Positions 38,464-46,090 of a DNA stretch of 64,000 nt are shown here, one piece after another. This DNA comes from Cognatishimia sp. 1_MG-2023 (lineage in GTDB: Bacteria; Pseudomonadota; Alphaproteobacteria; Rhodobacterales; Rhodobacteraceae). Position 1 is the stretch's first letter; the number at the start of each line of letters is the position of its first letter. The notes beneath the pieces were generated by a model. The model was not told the origin of the DNA. It searched no databases and was given only the letters and a program-made list of their open reading frames with translations. The stretch is from assembly GCF_030548175.1 (NCBI RefSeq), contig NZ_JAUORX010000001.1, positions 124,001-188,000 of the forward strand, written 5' to 3'. Both the position numbers and the translations under genes were made by a program.

Positions 38464-38933
38464 GCCTTGCCGAGGACGTCTTGAACGCAGCCAAAGCCAA
38501 ATCCATTCGGATCGCGACAGCAGAAAGCTGTACCGGCGGCATGGTCTTTGCCGCGTTGACAGACATCGCAGGCTCATCCGCCGTAATGGAGCGCGGCTTT
38601 ATCACCTATACCAACGACGCCAAGATAGAGATGCTTGGCGTTAGCCCAGACACGCTAGACGCGGTCGGCGCGGTCTCTGAAGAGGTCGCCGCAGAAATGG
38701 CAAATGGTGCCCTAAAACACAGCAAAGCCGATGTCGCCGTTTCGATCACAGGCATCGCAGGCCCCGGCGGATCAGAGTTCAAACCCGAAGGCCGCGTCTG
38801 TTTTGGCATCAAAAGCAAAACCGAAACACTTACCGAAACGGTCGAATTTGGGGCGTTGGGCCGAAAAAATGTGCGTGTGGCAGCCCAGAATCATGCCCTT
38901 TCGATGCTAAAGACTGCACTTTCTAAACTGTGA
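38460..38933 (+). CDS. pncC: CinA C-terminal domain protein, NMN deamidase
   Basis: 157 residues, the stand-alone CinA C-terminal domain: TAESCTGGMVFAALTDIAGSS, the GFITYTNDAKIEMLGV segment and SITGIAGPGGSEFKPEGRVCFG. Such proteins deamidate nicotinamide mononucleotide for NAD recycling. Coupled to pgpA by an ATGA overlap. No MoeA-like N-terminal half, which is normal in this group. Confidence 0.93.
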   Translation: MSLAEDVLNAAKAKSIRIATAESCTGGMVFAALTDIAGSSAVMERGFITYTNDAKIEMLGVSPDTLDAVGAVSEEVAAEMANGALKHSKADVAVSITGIAGPGGSEFKPEGRVCFGIKSKTETLTETVEFGALGRKNVRVAAQNHALSMLKTALSKL

Positions 38934-39054
38934 CGCTAAATTCATCACTCAACCATCTTTCGCGCCTAAATTTTAATCAGTTCGTATTTTGACCACTAAT
39001 TAAGCGCCTTTCGCACACGTATGGCTTTGTTTTAAGCAGCCCATCCGCTTTGAC

Positions 39055-39087
39055 CCCTATCCAACGGACAACAGGAAAAGGATAGGG
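39055..39087 (+). promoter_or_regulatory. Inverted repeat sequestering the amtB ribosome-binding site
   Basis: CCCTATCC (39055-39062) and GGATAGGG (39080-39087) are exact complements. The 3' arm overlaps AAGGAT, the likely Shine-Dalgarno sequence, 3 bp before the ATG. As RNA this is an 8-bp stem with a 17-nt loop that would block initiation; as DNA it could be an operator. Confidence 0.5.
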
Positions 39088-39090
39088 ACA

Positions 39091-40272
39091 ATGAACGGAG
39101 CGGACACCGCCTGGATCATCGTTGCCACAGCACTCGTGCTATTTATGACATTGCCAGGTTTGGCATTGTTCTACGGCGGCCTCGTACGCGCACGCAATGT
39201 GCTGAGCGTTTTCATGCATTGCTATGCCATCGCTTGTTTGATGAGCGTTTTGTGGTTCATCTTTGGCTATTCCATCGCCTTTGGCGACGGTGGCTCTGGG
39301 TATTGGGGCGGTCTGGGCAAGATGTTCCTTGCTGGCGTCACTGTTGATAGCCTGTCGGGTACTCTGCCCGAGGTTCTATTCTTTGCCTTTCAAATGACCT
39401 TTGCGATCATCACACCGGCTTTGATTGTGGGTGCTTATGTTGAGCGTATTGGCTTTGGTTTTGTTCTTCTCTTCTCTGCACTTTGGATGTTGGTGTGCTA
39501 CGCACCTGTCGTTCACTGGGTTTGGGGCGGTGGCTTTTTGGCGGATGGCGGTATCTTTGGGGAAACCGGCGTCAGAGATTTTGCGGGTGGCATCGTGGTT
39601 CACGAAACTGCGGGTATTGCAGCGTTGTTGATTGCTGTTGTGCTTGGTCCACGCAAAAACAAAACGACCCCGCCACACGCGCCTTGGATGGTGATGATTG
39701 GTGCGGCGATGCTTTGGGTTGGTTGGTTCGGCTTTAACGGCGGCTCTCAGCTAGCAGCAGACGGTGGTGCGGCGATGGCGTTGACCGTAACGCACATCTC
39801 TGCGGCGACAGCCTCTTTGACTTGGGCGCTTTGGGAAAAGTTCAAATACGGAAAAGCCTCTTTGGTTGGCATGGTTACCGGCACAATTGCGGGTCTGGCA
39901 TCTATTACGCCGGCGTCCGGTTTTGTTGGTCCTGTTGAGGCTTTGGCCATCGGCGCAATCGCAGGCATCTTGTGCCAAGAATGCGTGAACTTGATCCGTA
40001 ACAGCTTGAAAATCGACGATACTTTGGACGTTTTCGCGGTTCACGGTGTGGGCGGTATCTTTGGGACCATCATGATCGCAGTCTTCGGCGCGGGCACTTG
40101 GGCGGCGCAGCTTGGTTCGCTTGCAATCGTTGGTATCTTTACCGTTGTTGTGACGCTGATCCTGATCAAAGTCGTTGGCATGATCACACCGCTGCGTGTT
40201 GACGAAGAGACAGAAACCAATGGTCTGGACCTAACGGTTCACGGCGAGCGGGCTTACGATTTCGGCTCATAA
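39091..40272 (+). CDS. amtB: Ammonium transporter AmtB
   Basis: 393 residues, 11 membrane segments. The N-terminus goes straight into segment 1 (ADTAWIIVATALVLFMTLPGLALFYGGLV) without the cleaved signal of E. coli AmtB. The conducting twin His are in IVVHETAG and FAVHGVGG. No glnK lies beside it, unlike the usual glnK-amtB pair, so this may be a second copy. It lies 2.4 kb from the start of the dusB-ntrBC operon, and nitrogen control is likely. Terminator at 40294-40323. Confidence 0.95.
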   Translation: MNGADTAWIIVATALVLFMTLPGLALFYGGLVRARNVLSVFMHCYAIACLMSVLWFIFGYSIAFGDGGSGYWGGLGKMFLAGVTVDSLSGTLPEVLFFAFQMTFAIITPALIVGAYVERIGFGFVLLFSALWMLVCYAPVVHWVWGGGFLADGGIFGETGVRDFAGGIVVHETAGIAALLIAVVLGPRKNKTTPPHAPWMVMIGAAMLWVGWFGFNGGSQLAADGGAAMALTVTHISAATASLTWALWEKFKYGKASLVGMVTGTIAGLASITPASGFVGPVEALAIGAIAGILCQECVNLIRNSLKIDDTLDVFAVHGVGGIFGTIMIAVFGAGTWAAQLGSLAIVGIFTVVVTLILIKVVGMITPLRVDEETETNGLDLTVHGERAYDFGS

Positions 40273-40293
40273 GCGGATCCCATAACTGATCTC

Positions 40294-40323
40294 AAAGGCG
40301 GCCCCACGGGTCGCCTTTTTTCG
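40294..40323 (+). terminator. Rho-independent terminator after amtB
   Basis: AAAGGCG (40294-40300) pairs with CGCCTTT beginning at 40312, and the T-run TTTTTT continues to 40321. The inner loop GCCCCACGGGT can pair further. Confidence 0.85.
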
Positions 40324-40325
40324 TT

Positions 40326-40420
40326 CAGGTTTCGCCACGAAACGGTTGCGCGTCCTGCGCACGGATACCGAACATCTGGTTAATGTGGAAATTCGTACGA
40401 TTCACGGGTTGAAACGTACG
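40326..40420. repeat. 95-bp dispersed repeat, copy B
   Basis: Matches 24684-24778 at 92 of 95 positions. Lies immediately after the amtB terminator, in the convergent spacer with the reverse transcriptase gene. CGTACG occurs at 40394 and 40415, again 21 bp apart. Confidence 0.93.
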
Positions 40421-40432
40421 GTTGGATTTGTG

Positions 40433-40502
40433 TGGGGCTTTGCCCCCTTGCCCACCCTACGGGATGGGCAATTCCCCCAGAGTATTTTTGGAAAGATGAA
40501 GA
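40433..40502. repeat. Intergenic repeat family 2, good copy
   Basis: GGGGCTTTGCCCCC hairpin, CCCACCCTACGGGATGGG, then CCCCCAGAGTATTTTTGGAAAGATGAAG. Related copies are at 24799, 53692 and 63144. The rest of the spacer to 40628 shows no gene or other structure. Confidence 0.8.
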
Positions 40503-40628
40503 GTGGGTGGGGTTTTGGGTGTTAGGAGTTGTCCATCGCCTGTTGGGGGAGCAAAAGCTGCACACAGCACTGAGCAGACATGATCTTTCGATACGTCAGG
40601 TGGGAACCAAACGTTGGTGACTGCCACA

Positions 40629-42134
40629 TTATGAGAATTCGGCATACTCTCGAAAAAGGGACAGTTCCTCGGTTTTAGGAACAGGGTCGAGATCTTCTGG
40701 TTTACTGATAACGAGCTTAGCCACATCCAGCGCTTGCACTAGTGCTTGACTACTGATCCAGTCATTGTTCCACAGCTTTGTATCCTGCCCATTCACAACC
40801 TGACAGATTGGCTCCGAACTCTCGAAGTTCAAGTTTACATCTTTTGCTTTAGTCACGCGTTGCAACCAAACCTCAAGATGGCCGTTGTGTGGTATCCGCT
40901 TCATCTTTTCAGCCACCTTTTTCCACATCTCAGGTCGAGCATCTTCTTGGGCCAATGAAATCAGCTTGGCAAGGATACCAGACAATGCCGGAAATGCGCT
41001 TGGCGAAATCGCCGCGATATCACAAACAATCGCCACCTGCACACCCAGATCGTCTGGCACCTCGGTGATCTTCGATATTTTCTGAAATGCGTTGTCAGCT
41101 AGTCGCTTGACGGCCCCTGTGTTTGGATATTCACGGGCAAAAGAGTGTAGGCGAAGAAGCTGCTTTTGGATGGTCTTGGCTTGCGTGATATCCATATCTT
41201 GAAGTTGAATTCCCGCCAGCTTTTCGGGCTTTATTGCTCCCTCAACGATGTTCGTACTTACGGAAGTTTTTGCTGCCCCTAACTGCATGCCAACCTTTCT
41301 TAAGCAATCACTAATTACTCGGACAATCTCAGACGCATGTTGGTCACTGCATGTGAAAATACTATAGTCGTCTCGATACCTTAGGATGTGGAAATCCTTA
41401 TCGTCTGCTAGATGATCGGTGATCTGATGATCGACGTAGGCCAAAACTAGTTCGGCAATAATGTCCATCAAAACGGAACCCTGGGTTATTCCGTTCGTTT
41501 GACCATAACGGCTGTTCCTGATGTGAAAATCTATTTGGTTCCCAAGAAGGTTTTTGTCGTGTTGTTTTTCTTTGGCTGTTTCATACCCATGCAAGGCCCA
41601 CGGAATGCTGTGTGTGTATAGCGAACCGTAACAGTTCGAAACGTCAGTTTTCAGAAGGTGAGTGTACTCCATCGATAATTCTAAGGAGCGCTGTTCGTAA
41701 CGCAGCCACCAATTCCGCACCTGAACTGCGTCATGTTTGTCATCGTCGCCAGATGCCATCGGAAAGCTGGTACATTCCACCACACCTTCGTGCAGTTCTT
41801 TCAAACGCTTCTGAAGCAGCTCCCAATTGACCGGCTCGCAGACTAGCTGCACCATCGTCATATAGATCGCTGGATGAATGAGTTCAAACGGTCGCCACGC
41901 AAAGCGTCCGTCTTTTGTACTAAGAAGTTCGTAATTGACTCCAGCCATATCCATTGCACGCTCTGGTTTAGCCTTTTGAAAAGTTGTGTAGGCTTGTCCA
42001 CCCATGGCGGTGGCTGTGTCTTTCAAAATTGTCTCAAAGCTAATGTATGGCGGGAAATCAGACCGAAAGTAACATTCTGGCTTCTTTAAGTAGGCCTTTG
42101 CAGTCTTCGCGTCCAAATCGATAATTCGCGTCAT
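40629..42134 (-). CDS. Stand-alone reverse transcriptase, probable antiphage (UG/Abi-type DRT) protein
   Basis: 501 residues from the ATG at 42132-42134; a GTG five codons upstream is possible. RT palm motifs: A, TDVSNCYGSLYTHSIPWALHG (D164); B, GQTNGITQGSVLMDIIAE (211-228); C, LRYRDDYSIF (D255/D256); then a motif D-like GMQLGAAKTSVS. About 200 helical residues follow (FPALSGILAKLIS, HNGHLEVWLQRV), like the alpha-helical repeat tail of UG/Abi reverse transcriptases, many of which are antiphage systems that polymerise DNA, in some cases from a nearby non-coding RNA. I see no maturase domain, retron NAxxH motif or DGR template repeat. All catalytic residues are present. It lies alone between amtB and ratA, in DNA more AT-rich than its neighbours, which suggests transfer. 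The exact UG subgroup is unresolved. Confidence 0.85.
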   Translation of the reverse strand: MTRIIDLDAKTAKAYLKKPECYFRSDFPPYISFETILKDTATAMGGQAYTTFQKAKPERAMDMAGVNYELLSTKDGRFAWRPFELIHPAIYMTMVQLVCEPVNWELLQKRLKELHEGVVECTSFPMASGDDDKHDAVQVRNWWLRYEQRSLELSMEYTHLLKTDVSNCYGSLYTHSIPWALHGYETAKEKQHDKNLLGNQIDFHIRNSRYGQTNGITQGSVLMDIIAELVLAYVDHQITDHLADDKDFHILRYRDDYSIFTCSDQHASEIVRVISDCLRKVGMQLGAAKTSVSTNIVEGAIKPEKLAGIQLQDMDITQAKTIQKQLLRLHSFAREYPNTGAVKRLADNAFQKISKITEVPDDLGVQVAIVCDIAAISPSAFPALSGILAKLISLAQEDARPEMWKKVAEKMKRIPHNGHLEVWLQRVTKAKDVNLNFESSEPICQVVNGQDTKLWNNDWISSQALVQALDVAKLVISKPEDLDPVPKTEELSLFREYAEFS

Positions 42135-42440
42135 AGTGTTTTTCCACACCTCTCCAGCTCAAGCCTCAAAGTTGAGGTCTCATTGAACCATATACATGCA
42201 ACTTCAACGTGCGAAATCCATGAGCTTCAGTAAAATTGTAGATCTAGTATCTATTTTTAAAATTGGCTTTGTTCCTAAGATCAGTTTTTTGTTGAACGTG
42301 TCTTAAGAGTCGGATTTTAACCGATCACAGAATTTTGCAAAGTACGCTTTCTGCGCTTCGATGCCGCTGGCGCGAACCGCAGCATTCCGTAAAATGGGCT
42401 CAATCCTGCCAACCGCCCCCTTAAAACCACTCGCCCCCCG
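42135..42440 (-). other. AT-rich non-coding stretch upstream of the reverse transcriptase
   Basis: About 300 bp with no convincing gene. 42181-42310 is clearly AT-richer than the flanks. A short hairpin, CCTCA/TGAGG with a 4-nt loop (42164-42177), lies in the mRNA leader just before the reverse transcriptase start. It could hold the promoter and, by analogy with several DRT systems, a template RNA; this is untested. Confidence 0.35.
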
Positions 42441-42884
42441 TCAGCTATACAACTCCGCCGCGCGTGTCTCAAACGCCCGGACAATGCGGTGCATGGCTTC
42501 GTTGAAGACCACGCCGATGATGCCTTGTAGGATCGCGTTTTTGAATTCGAAGTCGACGAAGAAAGAGACTTCGCAGCCGTCCTCTGTGTCTTTGAAATCC
42601 CAGGTGGATTTTAGGAACTTAAACGGGCCGTCTAGGTATTCTGTGTCGATGCTCATGTCCGCGGGATGCAACACAACGCGAGAGCCAAAGCGTTCGCGGA
42701 AGACTTTGAAGGAGATCACAAGATCGGCCAGCATGACTTCGGCCTCGTCTTGTGCTTCGCGTGAGCGGATGCGGGCGGCCGAGCACCACGGCAGGAACTG
42801 CGGATAAGACGCCACATCCGCTACCAGATCGTACATCTGTTGGGCTTTATACGGCAAAGCGCGTGTTTCGGAATGCGTGGGCAT
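42441..42884 (-). CDS. ratA: RatA/COQ10-like START-domain (SRPBCC) protein
   Basis: 147 residues from the ATG at 42882-42884 ([21 protein letters not shown]). The polyketide cyclase/COQ10 signature is [19 protein letters not shown] and the final helix [20 protein letters not shown]. Bacterial members are called RatA, but in alphaproteobacteria they are usually taken as coenzyme Q-binding COQ10 homologues. The gene is normally found beside lipA in this group; here other genes separate them. Divergent from hpt. The open frame reaches upstream into the hpt start without a plausible start. Confidence 0.88.
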   Translation of the reverse strand: MPTHSETRALPYKAQQMYDLVADVASYPQFLPWCSAARIRSREAQDEAEVMLADLVISFKVFRERFGSRVVLHPADMSIDTEYLDGPFKFLKSTWDFKDTEDGCEVSFFVDFEFKNAILQGIIGVVFNEAMHRIVRAFETRAAELYS

Positions 42885-42973
42885 ATTTGGCTGCTCGTTC
42901 TTGGTTTGGTCGTTTTCGCATGGACACAAGGCGACCATTTCGTATGGTACGCAGGGAAAATCAAGGGGGTAGC

Positions 42974-43513
42974 ATGTCACAACCAGCCTATGTGATCGAC
43001 AAAATGATTTCGGCCAAGAGCATTGCAGCCCGTATTGAAGAGCTGTGCGATGACATTCGTCAGGAGTTTGCGGATACTGAAAAGCTGATTGTGGTTGGCC
43101 TGTTGCGGGGGTCGTTTGTGTTTATTGCGGACCTTGTGCGCGAGCTGGACATGCCCGTTGAGGTCGATTTCCTAGAGGCGTCTTCCTATGGGGATTCGAC
43201 CGAAAGCAGCCGCGAGGTGCGTATTCTAAAGGACCTGCGGGGCGAAATTCATGATCGTGACGTGCTGGTTGTTGAGGACATTGTGGACACGGGTCACACG
43301 CTGAGCCATGTGGCGCATCTGTTGGAAAGCCGCTCGCCCCGTAAGATGAAGACGATTGCCTTGCTGGATAAGCCGAGCCGTCGCGAGGCGGATATTCGCG
43401 CGGATTGGATTGGGTTTGAAATCCCGGATGAATTTGTGGTGGGTTACGGGATCGATTACGCGCAGCGCAATCGCAACCTGCCCTATATCGGCAAGGTTCG
43501 GTTCACGGAATGA
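42974..43513 (+). CDS. hpt: Hypoxanthine phosphoribosyltransferase
   Basis: 179 residues from the ATG at 42974 (AAGGGGG upstream). PRPP-binding motif [14 protein letters not shown] and the KSRRE-like DKPSRR segment are type I phosphoribosyltransferase marks, with [13 protein letters not shown] at the N-terminal loop. Salvages hypoxanthine and guanine to nucleotides. The stop overlaps the next small gene (ATGA). Confidence 0.94.
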   Translation: MSQPAYVIDKMISAKSIAARIEELCDDIRQEFADTEKLIVVGLLRGSFVFIADLVRELDMPVEVDFLEASSYGDSTESSREVRILKDLRGEIHDRDVLVVEDIVDTGHTLSHVAHLLESRSPRKMKTIALLDKPSRREADIRADWIGFEIPDEFVVGYGIDYAQRNRNLPYIGKVRFTE

Positions 43514-43692
43514 ACCTGCGTTGGCTTTGGCGTGCGGCGTTATGGGCGCGCAATCCGCCGTCTAAGAAACGGGTTTATCTGGTTTTGACGGTTTTAGGGA
43601 TGTGTACGGCTTTGCTGGCCTATGAGTATTTTGTGGGCTGGCCTGACTGGGCGACAACCAATGGAATGGAGCGCAAGGGGCTGCGCCCCTAG
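43510..43692 (+). CDS. Small single-span membrane protein
   Basis: 60 residues, starting in the ATGA overlap with hpt. Basic N-terminus ([19 protein letters not shown]), one membrane segment ([21 protein letters not shown]), then GWPDWAT and a polar tail, giving N-in topology. I believe similar small proteins follow hpt in other roseobacters, but cannot check. The end contains an AGGGGCTGCGCCCCT hairpin (43677-43691), and its stop interlocks by 4 bp with the convergent LysR gene. Confidence 0.65.
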   Translation: MNLRWLWRAALWARNPPSKKRVYLVLTVLGMCTALLAYEYFVGWPDWATTNGMERKGLRP

Positions 43693-44561
43693 CCCATGCG
43701 CGGTGTTAGTCCGGGGTGGTCCAAGATCACCTTTTCGAGTTCCTCTGCCAGTTTTTTCTGCAGCGTTCGCACGCGGGGGGAATCTGCGAGGTCAACGTGG
43801 CTGGCCACCCAGATTGGAACGGACGGCCATTCTGTTTCTGAGCATACGCGTTTTAAGTCGGATTTGGTTTCCCCGACAAAACAGGGCAAAACCGCGCGTC
43901 CGATGCCGCGCGAGGCCAAGGCAGCGGCAACAACAAAGGTATCGGCTTTGGCTGACAGGGTGTCATTTCCGATAATGTTCAATATGCGTTGGCCTATGGG
44001 GCCGCGACCGACATCACCTGTCATGCCAATCCAAGCGTCGCGTCCGCCTTCGCGTTCATAGACACCGAAGGGCATGAAGCCGACCATTTGGCCGAAAAGC
44101 TCATCCGGTAGCTTTGTTGTCGGGCGCACTGTTAGATCGGCGCGTGAGCGTGCGAGGTCTAGGTGATTGTTCGCGCTGATCACCGTGATCCTAAGATCGG
44201 GCAGCTCTTCTGCGACCTTGCCTAAGACCTCTGGCAGAATCCGTTCGCAGATTGTGTCGGTTGAGGTGACTCGCAAGACGCCTTTCATGCCAGAGGATTG
44301 CCCTATCAACGAGGTATCCACGTATTCCATCGCGTGCTGCACGCTGCGCAGCGCTTCGGTGACGGGCAGATATTCGGGCAAAACGGAATATCCTTGTGCA
44401 GATTTGGAAAATATCTGCACGCCGTGATGCTGTTCAAAGCTCGCGATGCGACGCAAAACCGTTGCATGGTTGACGCCAAGCGCGCGCGCGGCACCGCTGA
44501 CGGTGCCCGCATCAACAACCGCCAAAACATAGCGGATATCATCCCAGTTCTTATTGTGCAT
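43689..44561 (-). CDS. LysR-family transcription regulator
   Basis: 290 residues from the ATG at 44559-44561 (MHNKNWDDIRYVLAVVDAG). N-terminal winged helix (TVSGAARALGVNHATVLRRIASFE) and a LysR substrate-binding domain (VLRVTSTDTICERILPEVLG). Divergent from the cytochrome c-prime gene across 89 bp, so it may control the two cytochrome genes. Effector unknown. Upstream codons in frame are not family-like. Confidence 0.85.
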   Translation of the reverse strand: MHNKNWDDIRYVLAVVDAGTVSGAARALGVNHATVLRRIASFEQHHGVQIFSKSAQGYSVLPEYLPVTEALRSVQHAMEYVDTSLIGQSSGMKGVLRVTSTDTICERILPEVLGKVAEELPDLRITVISANNHLDLARSRADLTVRPTTKLPDELFGQMVGFMPFGVYEREGGRDAWIGMTGDVGRGPIGQRILNIIGNDTLSAKADTFVVAAALASRGIGRAVLPCFVGETKSDLKRVCSETEWPSVPIWVASHVDLADSPRVRTLQKKLAEELEKVILDHPGLTPRMG

Positions 44562-44650
44562 AAATCGCAGGGGTTTCTTCGATAATGATAAATGTACTTC
44601 TAAATTAGCACAGGCATTATACAAACAACAGTTTATCTGGGAGAGCGATT

Positions 44651-45118
44651 ATGACCTTCAAATTGATTTCGACTGCAGCGCTGGTTGTTGCATTAGGTGC
44701 AAGCGCCGTTATGGCCGATGGCCATTCCAAAGCTTTGATGGGTGCTGTCAAAGCACGTCAGGGCCAAATGCAGCTTTATGCGCACAATCTTGGTGTTCTT
44801 GGTGCCATGGCAAAAGGCGATGTGGCCTATGACGCGGCGGCGGCTCAGGCTGCGGCGGATAACCTTGTTGCAGTGTCTGGGCTGAATGCCATGACCATGT
44901 GGCCGCAAGGCTCTGACAGCACAAGCATGGAAGGAACACGAGCCAAGGCGGAAATCTGGTCTAATTTCCCGGATGTCGGCGCAAAAGCGGGTGCCATGGC
45001 TGAAGCATCGGTAGCGATGGCGGCGGCGGCCGGATCGGATTTAGCGTCGCTTCAGGCGGCAATGGGTCCGCTTGGCGGTGCATGTGGCGCGTGCCACAAA
45101 GCCTATCGCAGCAAGTAA
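44651..45118 (+). CDS. Cytochrome c-prime
   Basis: 155 residues. Signal peptide MTFKLISTAALVVALGASAVMADG, four-helix bundle, and a single heme c motif at the extreme C-terminus, CGACHKAYR (C145, C148, H149), as in class II cytochromes c. The axial ligand is His with an open distal side, known in the family to bind nitric oxide and CO. Periplasmic. Followed after 21 bp by a diheme cytochrome c gene. Confidence 0.93.
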   Translation: MTFKLISTAALVVALGASAVMADGHSKALMGAVKARQGQMQLYAHNLGVLGAMAKGDVAYDAAAAQAAADNLVAVSGLNAMTMWPQGSDSTSMEGTRAKAEIWSNFPDVGAKAGAMAEASVAMAAAAGSDLASLQAAMGPLGGACGACHKAYRSK

Positions 45119-45139
45119 TCCTACGCGTAGGATAGCTGC

Positions 45140-46018
45140 ATGGCCCGCATTATTCGTGTTCTTTGTGTATTGGTCCTTGCGGGCCTTGCAGCGTTTTATT
45201 TTGTCACCGCCCCGAAATCTGTCGAGGCGGAACTGTTTCGCGATCTGCAAAGTAATGCGGACAACGGCGCGTTGGTTTTTCACGCCGCTGGATGTGCGTC
45301 TTGTCACGCGGCACCAAAAGCAGAGGCCGTGGATCATCCTATTCTGACGGGGGGCCAAACATTTCCATCTGATTTCGGGACGTTTGTTGCGCCTAATATC
45401 TCGCCCGATCCGACACATGGTATTGGTGGATGGACGTTAATCGAATTCGCCAATGCGATTCAAAAAGGCGTCTCGCCAGACGGCGCGCATTATTATCCGG
45501 CCTTTCCCTATACAGCCTACGCCCATATGACGCCGCAAGATGTGGCGGATTTAAAAGCGTTCATGGATAGGTTGCCAGCGTCGGATACGCCTAGCCAGCC
45601 CCATCAAGTTGGCTTTCCGTTTAACATCCGCCGGACATTAGGTGGCTGGAAGTTCCTATTTGCATCTGACGATTGGGTTGTCACATCCGTAGACACACCA
45701 GAACTGGACAGAGGCCGCTATTTGGTTGAGGCTTTGGCGCATTGTGGTGAATGCCATACACCCCGAAATGCATTGGGCGGATTGCAGAAAAACGCGTGGC
45801 TGACGGGTGCGTTTCTACCCGGAGAAGGCAAAGTTCCCGGCATAGCGCCGAGTGAGTTGGATTGGTCTGTCGAAGACTTGGCCTATTACCTTGAAACTGG
45901 GTTCACACCTGATTTTGACAGTGCGGGTGGCGCGATGACCCATGTCGTTGAAAACATGGCGCGGCTTCCTGAAACGGATCGCGCAGCGATTGCGGCCTAC
46001 ATTAAGGCCCTGCCCTAA
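45140..46018 (+). CDS. Membrane-anchored diheme cytochrome c
   Basis: 292 residues. N-terminal signal anchor (IIRVLCVLVLAGLAAFYFVTA), then two class I cytochrome c domains with heme motifs CASCH (52-56) and CGECH (202-206). The layout resembles the cytochrome subunits of alcohol and sugar dehydrogenases. It is probably co-transcribed with the cytochrome c-prime gene and could donate or accept electrons for it; this partner role is inference. Confidence 0.9.
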   Translation: MARIIRVLCVLVLAGLAAFYFVTAPKSVEAELFRDLQSNADNGALVFHAAGCASCHAAPKAEAVDHPILTGGQTFPSDFGTFVAPNISPDPTHGIGGWTLIEFANAIQKGVSPDGAHYYPAFPYTAYAHMTPQDVADLKAFMDRLPASDTPSQPHQVGFPFNIRRTLGGWKFLFASDDWVVTSVDTPELDRGRYLVEALAHCGECHTPRNALGGLQKNAWLTGAFLPGEGKVPGIAPSELDWSVEDLAYYLETGFTPDFDSAGGAMTHVVENMARLPETDRAAIAAYIKALP

Positions 46019-46030
46019 ACATCTGCAAAC

Positions 46031-46070
46031 AAAAGAAAACCGCGCAAGGGATCGCCTGCGCGGTTGATCT
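46031..46070 (-). terminator. Terminator after lipA, possibly bidirectional
   Basis: AACCGCGC (46038-46045) pairs with GCGCGGTT (46058-46065). On the minus strand it is followed by TTTTCTTTTG; on the plus strand only by GATCTTTC. Confidence 0.8.
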
Positions 46071-46090
46071 TTCAAAACGTCGTAGATGAC

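Noticed and set aside
24684-40420. The two 95-bp repeats as ends of one mobile island
   Set aside because: The 15.6 kb between them is core genes (hflX to amtB) in standard order, with no integrase; a dispersed repeat is simpler.
40629-42134. Retron, group II intron or diversity-generating retroelement reading of the RT
   Set aside because: No maturase/X domain or intron domain V, no retron NAxxH motif or msr-msd hairpin recognised nearby, and no template/variable repeat pair with adenine changes.
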